From NCBI GenBank assembly GCA_003158365.1, contig PMIW01000169.1:8224-19099 (forward strand): a stretch of DNA of 10,876 nt. The letters run 5' to 3'. The position numbers were made by a program, and so were the translations under genes. Shown one piece after another: positions 1-7,373 of this stretch (its first letter is position 1; each line of letters begins with the position of its first letter). The notes under the pieces are model-generated. The model worked only from the letters and a program-made list of their open reading frames with translations. It searched no databases and was not told where the DNA came from. The stretch is from Ignavibacteriota bacterium. GTDB taxonomy: Bacteria; Bacteroidota; Ignavibacteria; Tepidaquicellales; Tepidaquicellaceae.

Positions 1-1353
1 TCGACAAATTTGTTTTATAATAAACTCTTATTTATAATAATTGCTTTTCTTTCCGGAATGATTTTATATAAAACCGGCATGTACGGGCAGGATTTTTTTG
101 ATAAAAAGTTTTACAGGCAAAAATTCGATTATAAATATGCACAGGAAGAACTTGTAAGATTATTTCAGAAGAAATTTACTCTTGAATCCCTCGCACTCGT
201 GATAGTAGAAAAAGTAGCTTCACTTGTCCGCGTGAAAACAGCCGGAGTGGTATTTTCCAATGACAGTAAAAAAGCCTGGGACGGAAAAATGTTTTGTTAT
301 AACAACCGGGATTCAAAGTTGTTCAATTTGAATATGGAGCAGAAATACTTTGAATCAATAAAAGGATTCAAAGGCACTTTTTCGATTAACTATCTTCCTG
401 CCGTAAGTAAGGAGTTTCTCGAGAGTAACGGATTTCTTAATATTGTACCTATAAAGGTAAATGAAAGACTTCTCGGAGCATTATTCATCGGCGAAAAATT
501 ATCCGAGACACCTTTAAAAGGCGATGACTTTGAATTTTTATCGGCTATCGTTACAAGCACATCCATCGCAGTTGAAAATGCATTTTTATATGAAGAGCTG
601 ACCAAAAGGGAAAGAATGAAGAGGGAACTGGAGATTGCACACAATATACAGGTAGCGTCTTTACCGCAAAATGTACCCGTCGTACCCGGTCTGGATATTT
701 TTGCAACTTCAATACCCGCACTGGAAGTCGGCGGAGACTTTTATGATTTTTTAAACGGAACGGGAAACGGACTTACGATTGTAATGGGTGATGTAAGCGG
801 AAAAGGAACATCTGCGGCATTATATATGTCAAAGGTTCAGGGTATATTCCAGACCCTTCATGAGTTTAATCTTTCACCTGTTAAACTAATGACACGGGCA
901 AACCACCTGCTGTATAAACATATCGATTCCAAATCATATATAACCGCAATCGGTGCGAATTTCGATACATTAAATAAAACGCTTTCATTTGCAAGAGCAG
1001 GGCATCTTCCGCTGTATTATTACAATCATAATATAAAGGAAATAAGAAAAATTCAGCCGAACGGAATGGGGCTCGGACTTAGCGAAAGAAATATTTTCGA
1101 TTATTCCATAGAAGAAATAAAAATCGAGTATTCCACCGGGGATATATTCTTATTTGTTTCCGACGGCGTGCTGGAAGCCCTGAACAGGGCTGGCGAGCAA
1201 TACGGAGAATCCAAGCTTCTGGAATTGATTAAAATAAATTCCGGTTTCGACACTAAAAAAATAGTAAACGATATACTTGAATCCGTAAAATTATTCACTT
1301 CTGATACAAGCCAGTACGACGACATTACGGTTGTCGCAGTGAAGTCGGTTTAA
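1..1353 (+). CDS. Membrane-anchored GAF-SpoIIE/PP2C serine phosphatase, 5'-partial
   Basis: The frame is open to the left edge, so the N-terminus is missing. The first possible start inside the window is a TTG at 10, which I do not believe is the true start because the hydrophobic stretch there looks like the last membrane helix of a longer protein. Numbering from the first in-window codon: helix ~4-25; an FFDKKFYRQKFDY-type juxtamembrane segment; a GAF-like domain ~55-198; a short helical linker with basic and acidic residues ~195-220; and a SpoIIE/PP2C (PPM) phosphatase domain ~231-448. Metal-binding motifs are intact: GGDFYDF (D246), GDVSGKG (D264), SDGVLEA (D388) and YDD (D440/D441), and GHLP is present. 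PPM enzymes of this type dephosphorylate Ser/Thr, typically on anti-sigma-factor antagonists in partner-switching pathways. The GAF domain probably senses a ligand or redox state. The target is not in this window. It ends with TAA at 1351-1353. Confidence 0.9.
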   Translation, partial: STNLFYNKLLFIIIAFLSGMILYKTGMYGQDFFDKKFYRQKFDYKYAQEELVRLFQKKFTLESLALVIVEKVASLVRVKTAGVVFSNDSKKAWDGKMFCYNNRDSKLFNLNMEQKYFESIKGFKGTFSINYLPAVSKEFLESNGFLNIVPIKVNERLLGALFIGEKLSETPLKGDDFEFLSAIVTSTSIAVENAFLYEELTKRERMKRELEIAHNIQVASLPQNVPVVPGLDIFATSIPALEVGGDFYDFLNGTGNGLTIVMGDVSGKGTSAALYMSKVQGIFQTLHEFNLSPVKLMTRANHLLYKHIDSKSYITAIGANFDTLNKTLSFARAGHLPLYYYNHNIKEIRKIQPNGMGLGLSERNIFDYSIEEIKIEYSTGDIFLFVSDGVLEALNRAGEQYGESKLLELIKINSGFDTKKIVNDILESVKLFTSDTSQYDDITVVAVKSV

Positions 1354-1494
1354 ATCAAATACCTGCCTGAATTATTGTTAAAAAAACCGGTAAAATCGAA
1401 TAAGATAAATAATACTATTCATTTAAAAAGAATTATTCATTACATTTAAACACAATTCAAATACGGAAGCAAGATTTTTAATAATTTTATTTTT

Positions 1495-1504
1495 AGAAAG
1501 GAGA
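1495..1504 (+). promoter_or_regulatory. Strong Shine-Dalgarno for the T9SS cargo gene
   Basis: AGAAAGGAGA contains AAGGAG at 1498-1503, eight bases before the ATG at 1512. It fixes that start codon. None of the other complete genes here has a comparable site: the starts at 2799, 7374 and 9960 follow AT-only leaders, and the start at 7055 (minus strand) has only a weak AGAAG. Confidence 0.8.
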
Positions 1505-1511
1505 ACTAAAA

Positions 1512-2783
1512 ATGAAAAAGTTATTCTTCCTTGTTTTAATCTTATCAGTTTTTACAAATATTAATGCACAATGGAGCGAGCAGGTATCCGGTGTTACGAC
1601 TGCTTTGCGCTCGGTATGCTGTCCGGTAACAAACGTCGGCTGGATTTGCGGGGCAAGCGGCGTGGTATTAAAAACTACCAACACAGGCATAAACTGGGTT
1701 AGTGTAAGTTCTGGAATTCCATCTACTACTGTTTTAATCAGTATCTCAGCTGTGGATGCAAATTTAGCTGTTGTTGTAGGTTATGTCGGTTCCATTACAT
1801 ACATGTACAGGACAACAAACGGCGGAGCAAACTGGACGCAGGTCCTGACTGAAACCGGATTTTATGATGCCGTATGCATGGTAAATGCTACTACGGGGTT
1901 TATGGCTGGCGACCCTGTAAATAACAGATGGTCTTTTTGGAAAACCTCTAACGGCGGTGCTAACTGGGACAGTACAGGATTATATCTACCTGTAATACAT
2001 TCAGCGGAAGCAGGGTGGAATAATGCTATGTACGTGAACTATCCAAAAGTCTGGATTGGCACAAATGATACTGTCGTGATTTATTCGAGTAATTTTGGAA
2101 CAAGCTGGACAAGATACAAAACAACCGGAGAAGCAAACGGGTATTCACTTTGCTTTGATTGGACAGCAAATCCATATGGATTTTTAGCAGGAACGACAGC
2201 AATGCTGTATACTACAAATTTCGGAAGCAATTGGACACCTTTGACTATTCTCGGTTCAGGAAATATAGTCGGAATTACCTTTACAGGTTTGTTAACAGAT
2301 AATTTTATTGTACCGGCCTGGTACGTAAGAACCAGTACAAGTATTTATACGAGCGTAAACGGTACTACCTGGTTATCTGAGTATACAGCACCTGCAGGTA
2401 ATTATAATGCAATTAGTTTTGCAAAACCGGGCAGAGGTATATGGGCTGTACGTTCGAACGGAGGAATTTCTTTCCACACAATTATTGCAGATGTAAATCA
2501 AATCGGAACAGGTGTGTCAAATAAATATGAACTTTTCCAGAATTATCCGAACCCGTTCAATCCTGTAACAAACATAAAATTCCAGGTTCCAAAATCCGGA
2601 TTCGTGACACTGAAAGTATTCGATGCTCTCGGAAAGGAAGTAAAGATACTCATTGACCGGGAATTGAATGCGGGATTTTATGAAACAAAATTTAATGCAG
2701 ATAATTTCTCATCCGGAATTTATTTTTACAAGCTTGTCACGGATAGGTTTAGTGACGTGAAGAAAATGGTGGTTGTGAAATAA
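1512..2783 (+). CDS. Secreted Ycf48/BNR-like repeat protein with T9SS C-terminal sorting domain
   Basis: This 423-residue protein is exported across the inner membrane and then, by its C-terminal signal, through the type IX secretion system to the surface or outside. Residues 1-19 are a classical signal peptide (MKK, hydrophobic core, NA before the likely cleavage). Six degenerate repeats end in a [WY]xTxNxGxxW motif: TTNTGINW (~55-62), TTNGGANW (~101-108), TSNGGANW (~145-152), SSNFGTSW (~192-199), TTNFGSNW (~234-241) and TSVNGTTW (~280-287). This pattern fits a Ycf48/BNR-type beta-propeller. Residues ~339-423 are a type A T9SS sorting domain: an FQNYPNPFNP motif, a LKVFDALGKEV strand, SGIYFYKL, and a final MVVVK. 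The ligand or substrate of the propeller is unknown; repeats of this type serve as binding scaffolds and are seldom catalytic. The gene is preceded by a 158-base gap with no clear terminator and followed 15 bases later by the peptidase-like gene, so the two are probably cotranscribed. Confidence 0.9.
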   Translation: MKKLFFLVLILSVFTNINAQWSEQVSGVTTALRSVCCPVTNVGWICGASGVVLKTTNTGINWVSVSSGIPSTTVLISISAVDANLAVVVGYVGSITYMYRTTNGGANWTQVLTETGFYDAVCMVNATTGFMAGDPVNNRWSFWKTSNGGANWDSTGLYLPVIHSAEAGWNNAMYVNYPKVWIGTNDTVVIYSSNFGTSWTRYKTTGEANGYSLCFDWTANPYGFLAGTTAMLYTTNFGSNWTPLTILGSGNIVGITFTGLLTDNFIVPAWYVRTSTSIYTSVNGTTWLSEYTAPAGNYNAISFAKPGRGIWAVRSNGGISFHTIIADVNQIGTGVSNKYELFQNYPNPFNPVTNIKFQVPKSGFVTLKVFDALGKEVKILIDRELNAGFYETKFNADNFSSGIYFYKLVTDRFSDVKKMVVVK

Positions 2784-2798
2784 AATTGTAAAATATTT

Positions 2799-3320
2799 AT
2801 GGCAAAGTCACTTTATTTCCCTGATATTCTTCAGAATTCAAATTACAGCTGCGGCGATGCCTGCGTGGAGGCTGTGCTTGCTTATTACGGAATCGAATAT
2901 ACAGAGCACAAGCTCGAAAAATTATTGAAAACGGATGTAAGTTGTGGAACGTCGATTAAATATATTGTTTCTTTTTTTAAACGAAAAAAGTTTAAATTAA
3001 AACAGGGTAAATTTTCTATTGAAGATTTGAAAAAGTATATAAATAAAGAAATTCCCGTAATAATATTATTGCAGGCCTGGGGTCCGCATGGCATTGATTA
3101 CAGGCATACAAATCTATACGGGCATTACATTGTTGTGAGCGGATATAATAAACGAGGTTTTATCATCGAAGACCCTGCTATTTTCGGAAGGGGTTTCCTT
3201 TCCAATTCGCAGCTTACGAAACGCTGGCATGCGGATGATGAAGGCAAAATATATAACTGGGGTCTTGCCGTATGGGGAAAAAAGAGATATGATTATTCGA
3301 AATTATATAATATAACTTGA
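2799..3320 (+). CDS. Stand-alone C39/papain-like cysteine peptidase domain protein
   Basis: This 173-residue protein is close to a single peptidase domain. The pattern Q12-x5-C18 in QNSNYSCGDACVEAVLAYYG matches the oxyanion Gln plus nucleophile Cys of the C39 peptidase fold. H109 in GHYIVVSGY and D125 in IIEDPA fit the rest of the Cys-His-Asp triad, so it is predicted to be catalytically competent. Family members that process bacteriocin leaders are fused to ABC-transporter membrane and ATPase domains; none is present here, and no transporter lies nearby. There is no signal peptide or membrane helix, so it should act in the cytoplasm. The ATG at 2799 lacks a Shine-Dalgarno and lies 15 bases after the stop of the T9SS cargo gene. 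The downstream hairpin at 3353-3388 should end the transcript. Substrate unknown; transglutaminase-like or amidase activity on the same fold cannot be excluded. Confidence 0.8.
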   Translation: MAKSLYFPDILQNSNYSCGDACVEAVLAYYGIEYTEHKLEKLLKTDVSCGTSIKYIVSFFKRKKFKLKQGKFSIEDLKKYINKEIPVIILLQAWGPHGIDYRHTNLYGHYIVVSGYNKRGFIIEDPAIFGRGFLSNSQLTKRWHADDEGKIYNWGLAVWGKKRYDYSKLYNIT

Positions 3321-3352
3321 AATAAAATATTATTTTGTTTGGTAATTGGTAT

Positions 3353-3388
3353 AAAAAAATCCGGCTATTTTCATCACCGGATTTTTTT
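3353..3388. terminator. Bidirectional intrinsic terminator
   Basis: A perfect 12-base-pair stem (AAAAAAATCCGG at 3353-3364 with CCGGATTTTTTT at 3377-3388) has a 12-base loop. The seven A/T pairs make a U-run on either strand, so it can terminate both the rightward 1512-3320 transcript and the leftward nrdJ transcript. Confidence 0.85.
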
Positions 3389-3412
3389 AATTATAAATAT
3401 ATTATTTTCAAA

Positions 3413-3430
3413 TACCCGCTTTCGCGGGTA
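3413..3430 (-). terminator. GC-rich hairpin just after the nrdJ stop
   Basis: TACCCGC (3413-3419) and GCGGGTA (3424-3430) form a perfect 7-base-pair stem with a 4-base loop. Read on the minus strand the loop is GAAA, a stable GNRA tetraloop. It begins 13 bases after the nrdJ stop codon and is followed by TTTGAAAATAAT, a poor U-tract. It probably serves as a first 3' end or RNA-stabilising hairpin, with the 3353-3388 terminator as the second. The CCCGC-TTTC-GCGGG sequence could also be a dispersed intergenic repeat; only this one copy is visible. Confidence 0.6.
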
Positions 3431-3443
3431 GATTTTTAATCGA

Positions 3444-6400
3444 TCAGGAGCATCCGCTTGTCGAGCCGCAGGTCATGCATTTCAGGCAGGTTCCGTTTCT
3501 CACCATTGTCGCCTGTCCGCATTCCTGGCACATATCTCCCGTATAACCCTTAAGGATTGCTTCCTGAATTACGGCTTTTTCCGAATTTGTTTCTTTCGGA
3601 ACAGCTTTTATATTTAATGATAACTGCGGAGCGGGTTTCACTTCCCTCGAGGTTTTTTTGTCCTTAGGAACTTTCTCTTCGATTATTCTTTCGCTGTAAA
3701 CTTCTTCTTCGTCAAATTCTATTTCCTCATCTGTCTTTGCAAGCGAGTCAACCGGACTTATTTTAATATTTTCTTCGGGAATGTGCGCAAGGTCATATCT
3801 TCCGAGATATGTCACTGCAAGCTCGCGGAAAATATAATCTATGATAGATGTAGTCATTTTAATGCTCGGGTTACCGACGACAATTCCGTTCGGTTCGAAC
3901 CTTGTAAACATAAATGCATCTGTAAACTCTTCGAGCGGTACACCGTGCTGCAGCCCTAGAGAGACCGCAATCGCAAAGCAGTTCATCAGACTTCTGAATG
4001 CCGCGCCTTCCCTGTGCATATCTATGAAAATTTCACCGAGCTGTCCGTTATCATATTCACCTGTTCTTAAATAAACGGAGTGATTTCCGATCTTAGCTTT
4101 TTGTGTGTAACCTTTTCTTCTGTAAGGAAGCTTTCTGCGTTTCGCAATGTACCTGTGTATAATTCTCTCTGCTACCTTTACTATATCGCTGGTACTGGAT
4201 AATAACTCTTCACTCTCCTGTTCTTCGAGTTCAAAATCTTCTATATCCGTTACTGTATTGAGAGGCTGAGATAACTTCGAGCCGTCCCTGTATAGCGCAT
4301 TTGATTTAAGGCATAATGACCACGACAGCATGTATGCATTTTTAATATCTTCTATTGTTGCCGAATTAGGCAGGTTGATTGTTTTCGATATAGAGCCTGA
4401 AATAAACGGCTGTGCTGCAGCCATAATTTTTATGTGAGCATCGGACTGGATAAAACGCGTGCCCTTCTTTCCGCATTTATTCGCGCAGTCGAATATCGGG
4501 TAATGCTCTTTCTTAAGATGCGGTGCACCTTCCACCGTCATCGTTCCGCATATATAGTCATTTGCTTCGTCAATCTGCTCTTTGGTAAAGCCGAGTCCTT
4601 TTAATATGCTGAAATTAAAATCGTCCAGTTGCACATCGGTAAACCCTAGAACATTTTTACAAAATGCAGGGTCGAGCGAATATTTATTAAAAGCAAAATT
4701 AATATCGAAAACGGAAGGCAGTGTTTTTTCTACCGACTTTATAATATCCTTTGTAAATCCTTTTTCAGTCAGGCTTTGCGGGTTAATATGCGGACAATTT
4801 ATTAACGAACCGTTTCCTTTTGTGTATCTTATTATATCTTCAATTTCATTATCGTTGTATCCGAGTTTTCTGAGCGCAAGCGGAACCGATTCATTTATGA
4901 TTTTGAAATATCCGCCGCCAGCAAGTTTCTTGAATTTCACGAGTGCGAAATCAGGCTCTACACCTGTCGTATCGCAATCCATTAGTAGTCCAATAGTACC
5001 CGTCGGAGCGATAACGCTTACCTGCGCGTTCCTGAATCCGTATTTTTCACCGAGTTCGAGTGCCATGTCGGAATCTTCTCTTGCTGCTTCGAGCAAATCA
5101 TCAGGGCAGTATTTTTTGCTGATTCCCATCGGGTAAATCGAAAGACCTTCGAATTCTTTTTTATTAACGTTATATGCCGCTTTCCTGTGATTTCGTATGA
5201 CTCTCATCATATTCGTTTTATTCTCACTGTACTTTGCAAACGGCCCGAGTTCTTTTGCCATCTCGGCTGATGTTGCATATGCCTTCATATGCAGTATCGC
5301 CGTTATTGCTCCGGTAACTGCAAGTGCTTCGGGAGAATCATAGGGAATGCTCATAACCATAAGCAACGCACCGAGGTTTGCATAACCGAGACCGAGCGTT
5401 CTGTAGTCATATGAATTTTGTGCAATATTCCTGCTCGGGAACTGAGCCATCAGTACGCTGATTTCGAGAACCATTGTCCAGAGTCTTGATGCGTGGCGGA
5501 AATTCTGAATTTCAAGTGCCTCTTTATCGGAATTGTAAAATCTCATTAGATTCAGCGAAGCTAAATTGCATGCTGTATCATCAAGGAACATATATTCACT
5601 GCACGGGTTGGAAGCCTTTATTTCCCCGCCTTCCGGACAGGTATGCCATTCGTTTATGGTAGAGTGGTACTGGATTCCCGGGTCCGCGCATGCCCAGGCA
5701 GAATATGCAATCTCATCCCAAAGTTTTCTTGCTTTTAAAATCTTCGATGGTTTTGGTTTTCTATTTTCCTCTCTTGCTCTTTTCAGCTCAACTCTCCAGT
5801 AAAGATTCCAGTTATCATCCATCTGAACGGCTTTCATAAAATCATTCGTTGCACGCACGCTGTTATTTGAATTCTGTCCGGACACTGTCATGTATGCTTC
5901 CGAATTCCAGTCTGTATTATAGGTCGGAATGTAAATTTCCTTGTATCCCAGTTTTGCAAGCTGAATGACCCTTGCAATATAATTTTCGGGAATGAAAACT
6001 TTTCTGGCTTCCGAAATTGCCTGTGCTAATTGTTTATTCTTTTTCCTGTCTGTATTATCGTCTTCAGGATGTCCTATATAGCATGCTTTTAAAATTTTAT
6101 TCATGTGAAGATTCAGAAGCCTGGAACCTGCAACAAGTGCTGCGACTTTTTCTTCTTCGACAACTTTCCAGTTAATATATTCTTCTATATCGGGATGGTC
6201 CAGATCTAGAGTTATCATCTTTGCTGCGCGTCTTGTTGTTCCGCCTGATTTAATCGCTCCCGCACTCCTGTCGCCGATTCGAAGGAAAGACATAAGCCCC
6301 GATGATTTTCCGCCGCCGCTTAAATGTTCACCGGAACCTCTTATATTCGAAAAGTTAGAACCTGTACCCGAACCGTATTTGAAAAGCCTTGCTTCACGTA

Positions 6401-7055
6401 CCCATAAATCCATTATACCGCCTTCATTGACGAGGTCGTCGTTTATGGATTGTATAAAGCACGCGTGAGGCTGACAGTGGGAGTATGCATCTTCGGAAGC
6501 TTTTAATTCACCAGAGTCAGGATCGACATAATAATGACCCTGCGAAGGTCCTGTAATTCCGTAAGCCCAGTTCAGTCCCGTGTTAAACCATTGGGGGGAA
6601 TTAGGTGCTGCGTATTGCATCGCAAGCATATAATACAGTTCGTTGTAAAAATTAAATGCATCCTCTTCGGAATCGAAATATTTATATTTCCATCCCCAAT
6701 AGGTCCAACATCCTGCGAGACGATGAAATACCTGCCGAGAATCATTTTCGTAAGTATAATTTTTATCGTCGTCAGTGTCCTCTGTTTTCGAAATGTCTAA
6801 CTCTGATTTACAAAGCCATTCAGGAATACCTTCTTCCCTGACCTTTTTCAGAAATTTAGGAACACCTGCTTTTCTAAAATATTTTTGCGCGATTATATCT
6901 GTAGCAACCTGTGACCAATGCTTCGGAACGATTACATCGTTCATCTCAAAAACCGTCGAACCATCCGGGTTCTTAATTACTGATGCTCTCTTCTCGTACT
7001 CTATCTTATTTATACTTTCCTGTATTTCTTTTGTAAATATTTTATCAATCTTCAT
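3444..7055 (-). CDS. nrdJ: Adenosylcobalamin-dependent ribonucleotide reductase (class II), long form
   Basis: This 1203-residue enzyme reduces ribonucleotides to deoxyribonucleotides in the cytosol, using a thiyl radical generated from coenzyme B12, so it needs no oxygen or second radical subunit. The active site is complete: C199 (SHCQPHACF) and C496 (DDTACNLASLNL) are the redox pair, and NPCSE at 483-487 supplies N483, radical C485 and E487. The 11-residue spacing from C485 to C496 equals that recalled for the Thermotoga class II enzyme. PTGTIG is at 684-689. The ~100 extra residues between 300 and 450, including VSGQNSNNSVR, are typical of the long bacterial NrdJ group. A TSCPD-type domain lies at ~975-1090 (YLRTGEYDNGQLGEIFIDM, FEPNGIVVG). 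An acidic then basic linker (~1105-1155) leads to a Cys-rich tail (C1176, C1179, C1190, C1193, C1196, C1202), probably a zinc ribbon plus re-reducing thiols. The ATG at 7055 has a weak AGAAG upstream. It is convergent with the peptidase gene and divergent from the YfhO gene, so it is probably transcribed alone. Confidence 0.96.
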   Translation of the reverse strand: MKIDKIFTKEIQESINKIEYEKRASVIKNPDGSTVFEMNDVIVPKHWSQVATDIIAQKYFRKAGVPKFLKKVREEGIPEWLCKSELDISKTEDTDDDKNYTYENDSRQVFHRLAGCWTYWGWKYKYFDSEEDAFNFYNELYYMLAMQYAAPNSPQWFNTGLNWAYGITGPSQGHYYVDPDSGELKASEDAYSHCQPHACFIQSINDDLVNEGGIMDLWVREARLFKYGSGTGSNFSNIRGSGEHLSGGGKSSGLMSFLRIGDRSAGAIKSGGTTRRAAKMITLDLDHPDIEEYINWKVVEEEKVAALVAGSRLLNLHMNKILKACYIGHPEDDNTDRKKNKQLAQAISEARKVFIPENYIARVIQLAKLGYKEIYIPTYNTDWNSEAYMTVSGQNSNNSVRATNDFMKAVQMDDNWNLYWRVELKRAREENRKPKPSKILKARKLWDEIAYSAWACADPGIQYHSTINEWHTCPEGGEIKASNPCSEYMFLDDTACNLASLNLMRFYNSDKEALEIQNFRHASRLWTMVLEISVLMAQFPSRNIAQNSYDYRTLGLGYANLGALLMVMSIPYDSPEALAVTGAITAILHMKAYATSAEMAKELGPFAKYSENKTNMMRVIRNHRKAAYNVNKKEFEGLSIYPMGISKKYCPDDLLEAAREDSDMALELGEKYGFRNAQVSVIAPTGTIGLLMDCDTTGVEPDFALVKFKKLAGGGYFKIINESVPLALRKLGYNDNEIEDIIRYTKGNGSLINCPHINPQSLTEKGFTKDIIKSVEKTLPSVFDINFAFNKYSLDPAFCKNVLGFTDVQLDDFNFSILKGLGFTKEQIDEANDYICGTMTVEGAPHLKKEHYPIFDCANKCGKKGTRFIQSDAHIKIMAAAQPFISGSISKTINLPNSATIEDIKNAYMLSWSLCLKSNALYRDGSKLSQPLNTVTDIEDFELEEQESEELLSSTSDIVKVAERIIHRYIAKRRKLPYRRKGYTQKAKIGNHSVYLRTGEYDNGQLGEIFIDMHREGAAFRSLMNCFAIAVSLGLQHGVPLEEFTDAFMFTRFEPNGIVVGNPSIKMTTSIIDYIFRELAVTYLGRYDLAHIPEENIKISPVDSLAKTDEEIEFDEEEVYSERIIEEKVPKDKKTSREVKPAPQLSLNIKAVPKETNSEKAVIQEAILKGYTGDMCQECGQATMVRNGTCLKCMTCGSTSGCS

Positions 7056-7373
7056 TATACGTCTTCTGTTTTTTTTTGGTTCTTAAAACAATTTATTTGA
7101 GAAAAAAATTACGAGTTTATCTTTTAGAAATGAACTAAGTAAAATTACAATTTCTAATTTTTAAAATCAAATTTATTTTTTATATTTTTGAAAATATTTT
7201 TTAATTTTTTACTTGATTTTTTGAAAATAATTTTAAGAATATTTTTTCGGGAGATTTGTCTGAAAAATAGTGTGCCAAAAAAAATTATTACGACTTGTTT
7301 TTTTAGTTTTTTACGTATAATAATTATACTATTTTAACTATTCGATTGGATTTTTATAATTTTAACATTTTTT
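7056..7373. other. AT-rich divergent intergenic region (nrdJ / YfhO)
   Basis: These 318 bases are almost entirely A and T and must hold the promoters of both divergent genes. I find no open reading frame of note, no tRNA, no recognisable B12-box/cobalamin riboswitch and no clear paired NrdR boxes. Visible structure: an inverted repeat ATATTTT-TG-AAAATAT at 7182-7197; a direct repeat TTTTTGAAAATA at 7185-7196 and 7218-7229, 33 bases apart; and the TATAAT palindrome at 7315-7329. Confidence 0.7.
7315..7329. promoter_or_regulatory. Palindrome GTATAAT-A-ATTATAC, candidate -10 or operator
   Basis: A perfect 7-base inverted repeat around a single A contains a consensus TATAAT -10 hexamer on both strands. 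On the plus strand TTGTTT at 7295-7300 could be a weak -35, but the 15-base spacing is short. The distance to the YfhO start codon (44 bases) suits a promoter. It could equally be a repressor half-site pair, or chance in AT-rich DNA. Confidence 0.35.

Noticed and set aside
1354..1511. Possible terminator or small RNA in the gap before the T9SS gene
   Set aside because: No stem of useful length followed by a T-run is present; short ATTCATT repeats at about 1418-1445 are within what AT-rich sequence gives by chance.
2799..3320. Bacteriocin or RiPP export system based on the C39 domain
   Set aside because: No ABC transporter, HlyD-like adaptor or double-glycine leader peptide gene is found in the neighbouring sequence, and the protein lacks membrane and ATPase domains.
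3744..3900. Possible intein or insertion in NrdJ because of its 1203-residue length
   Set aside because: The extra length is explained by the long-form NrdJ segment at residues ~300-450, the TSCPD domain, an acidic linker and the Cys-rich tail. No intein splice motifs (Cys/Ser start, HN end) interrupt the conserved blocks.
4582..5136. A 184-codon plus-strand open frame, and several shorter ones, inside the nrdJ region
   Set aside because: They lie antisense to well-conserved nrdJ coding sequence, have no ribosome binding site and no recognisable protein features, and the opposite frame carries the conserved catalytic motifs.
7168..7190. Bacteroidota-type -7 elements (TAnnTTTG) on both strands, at 7183-7190 (+) and 7168-7175 (-)
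   Set aside because: Neither has a TTTG -33 element at the expected 19-21 base spacing, and such matches are frequent by chance in DNA this AT-rich.
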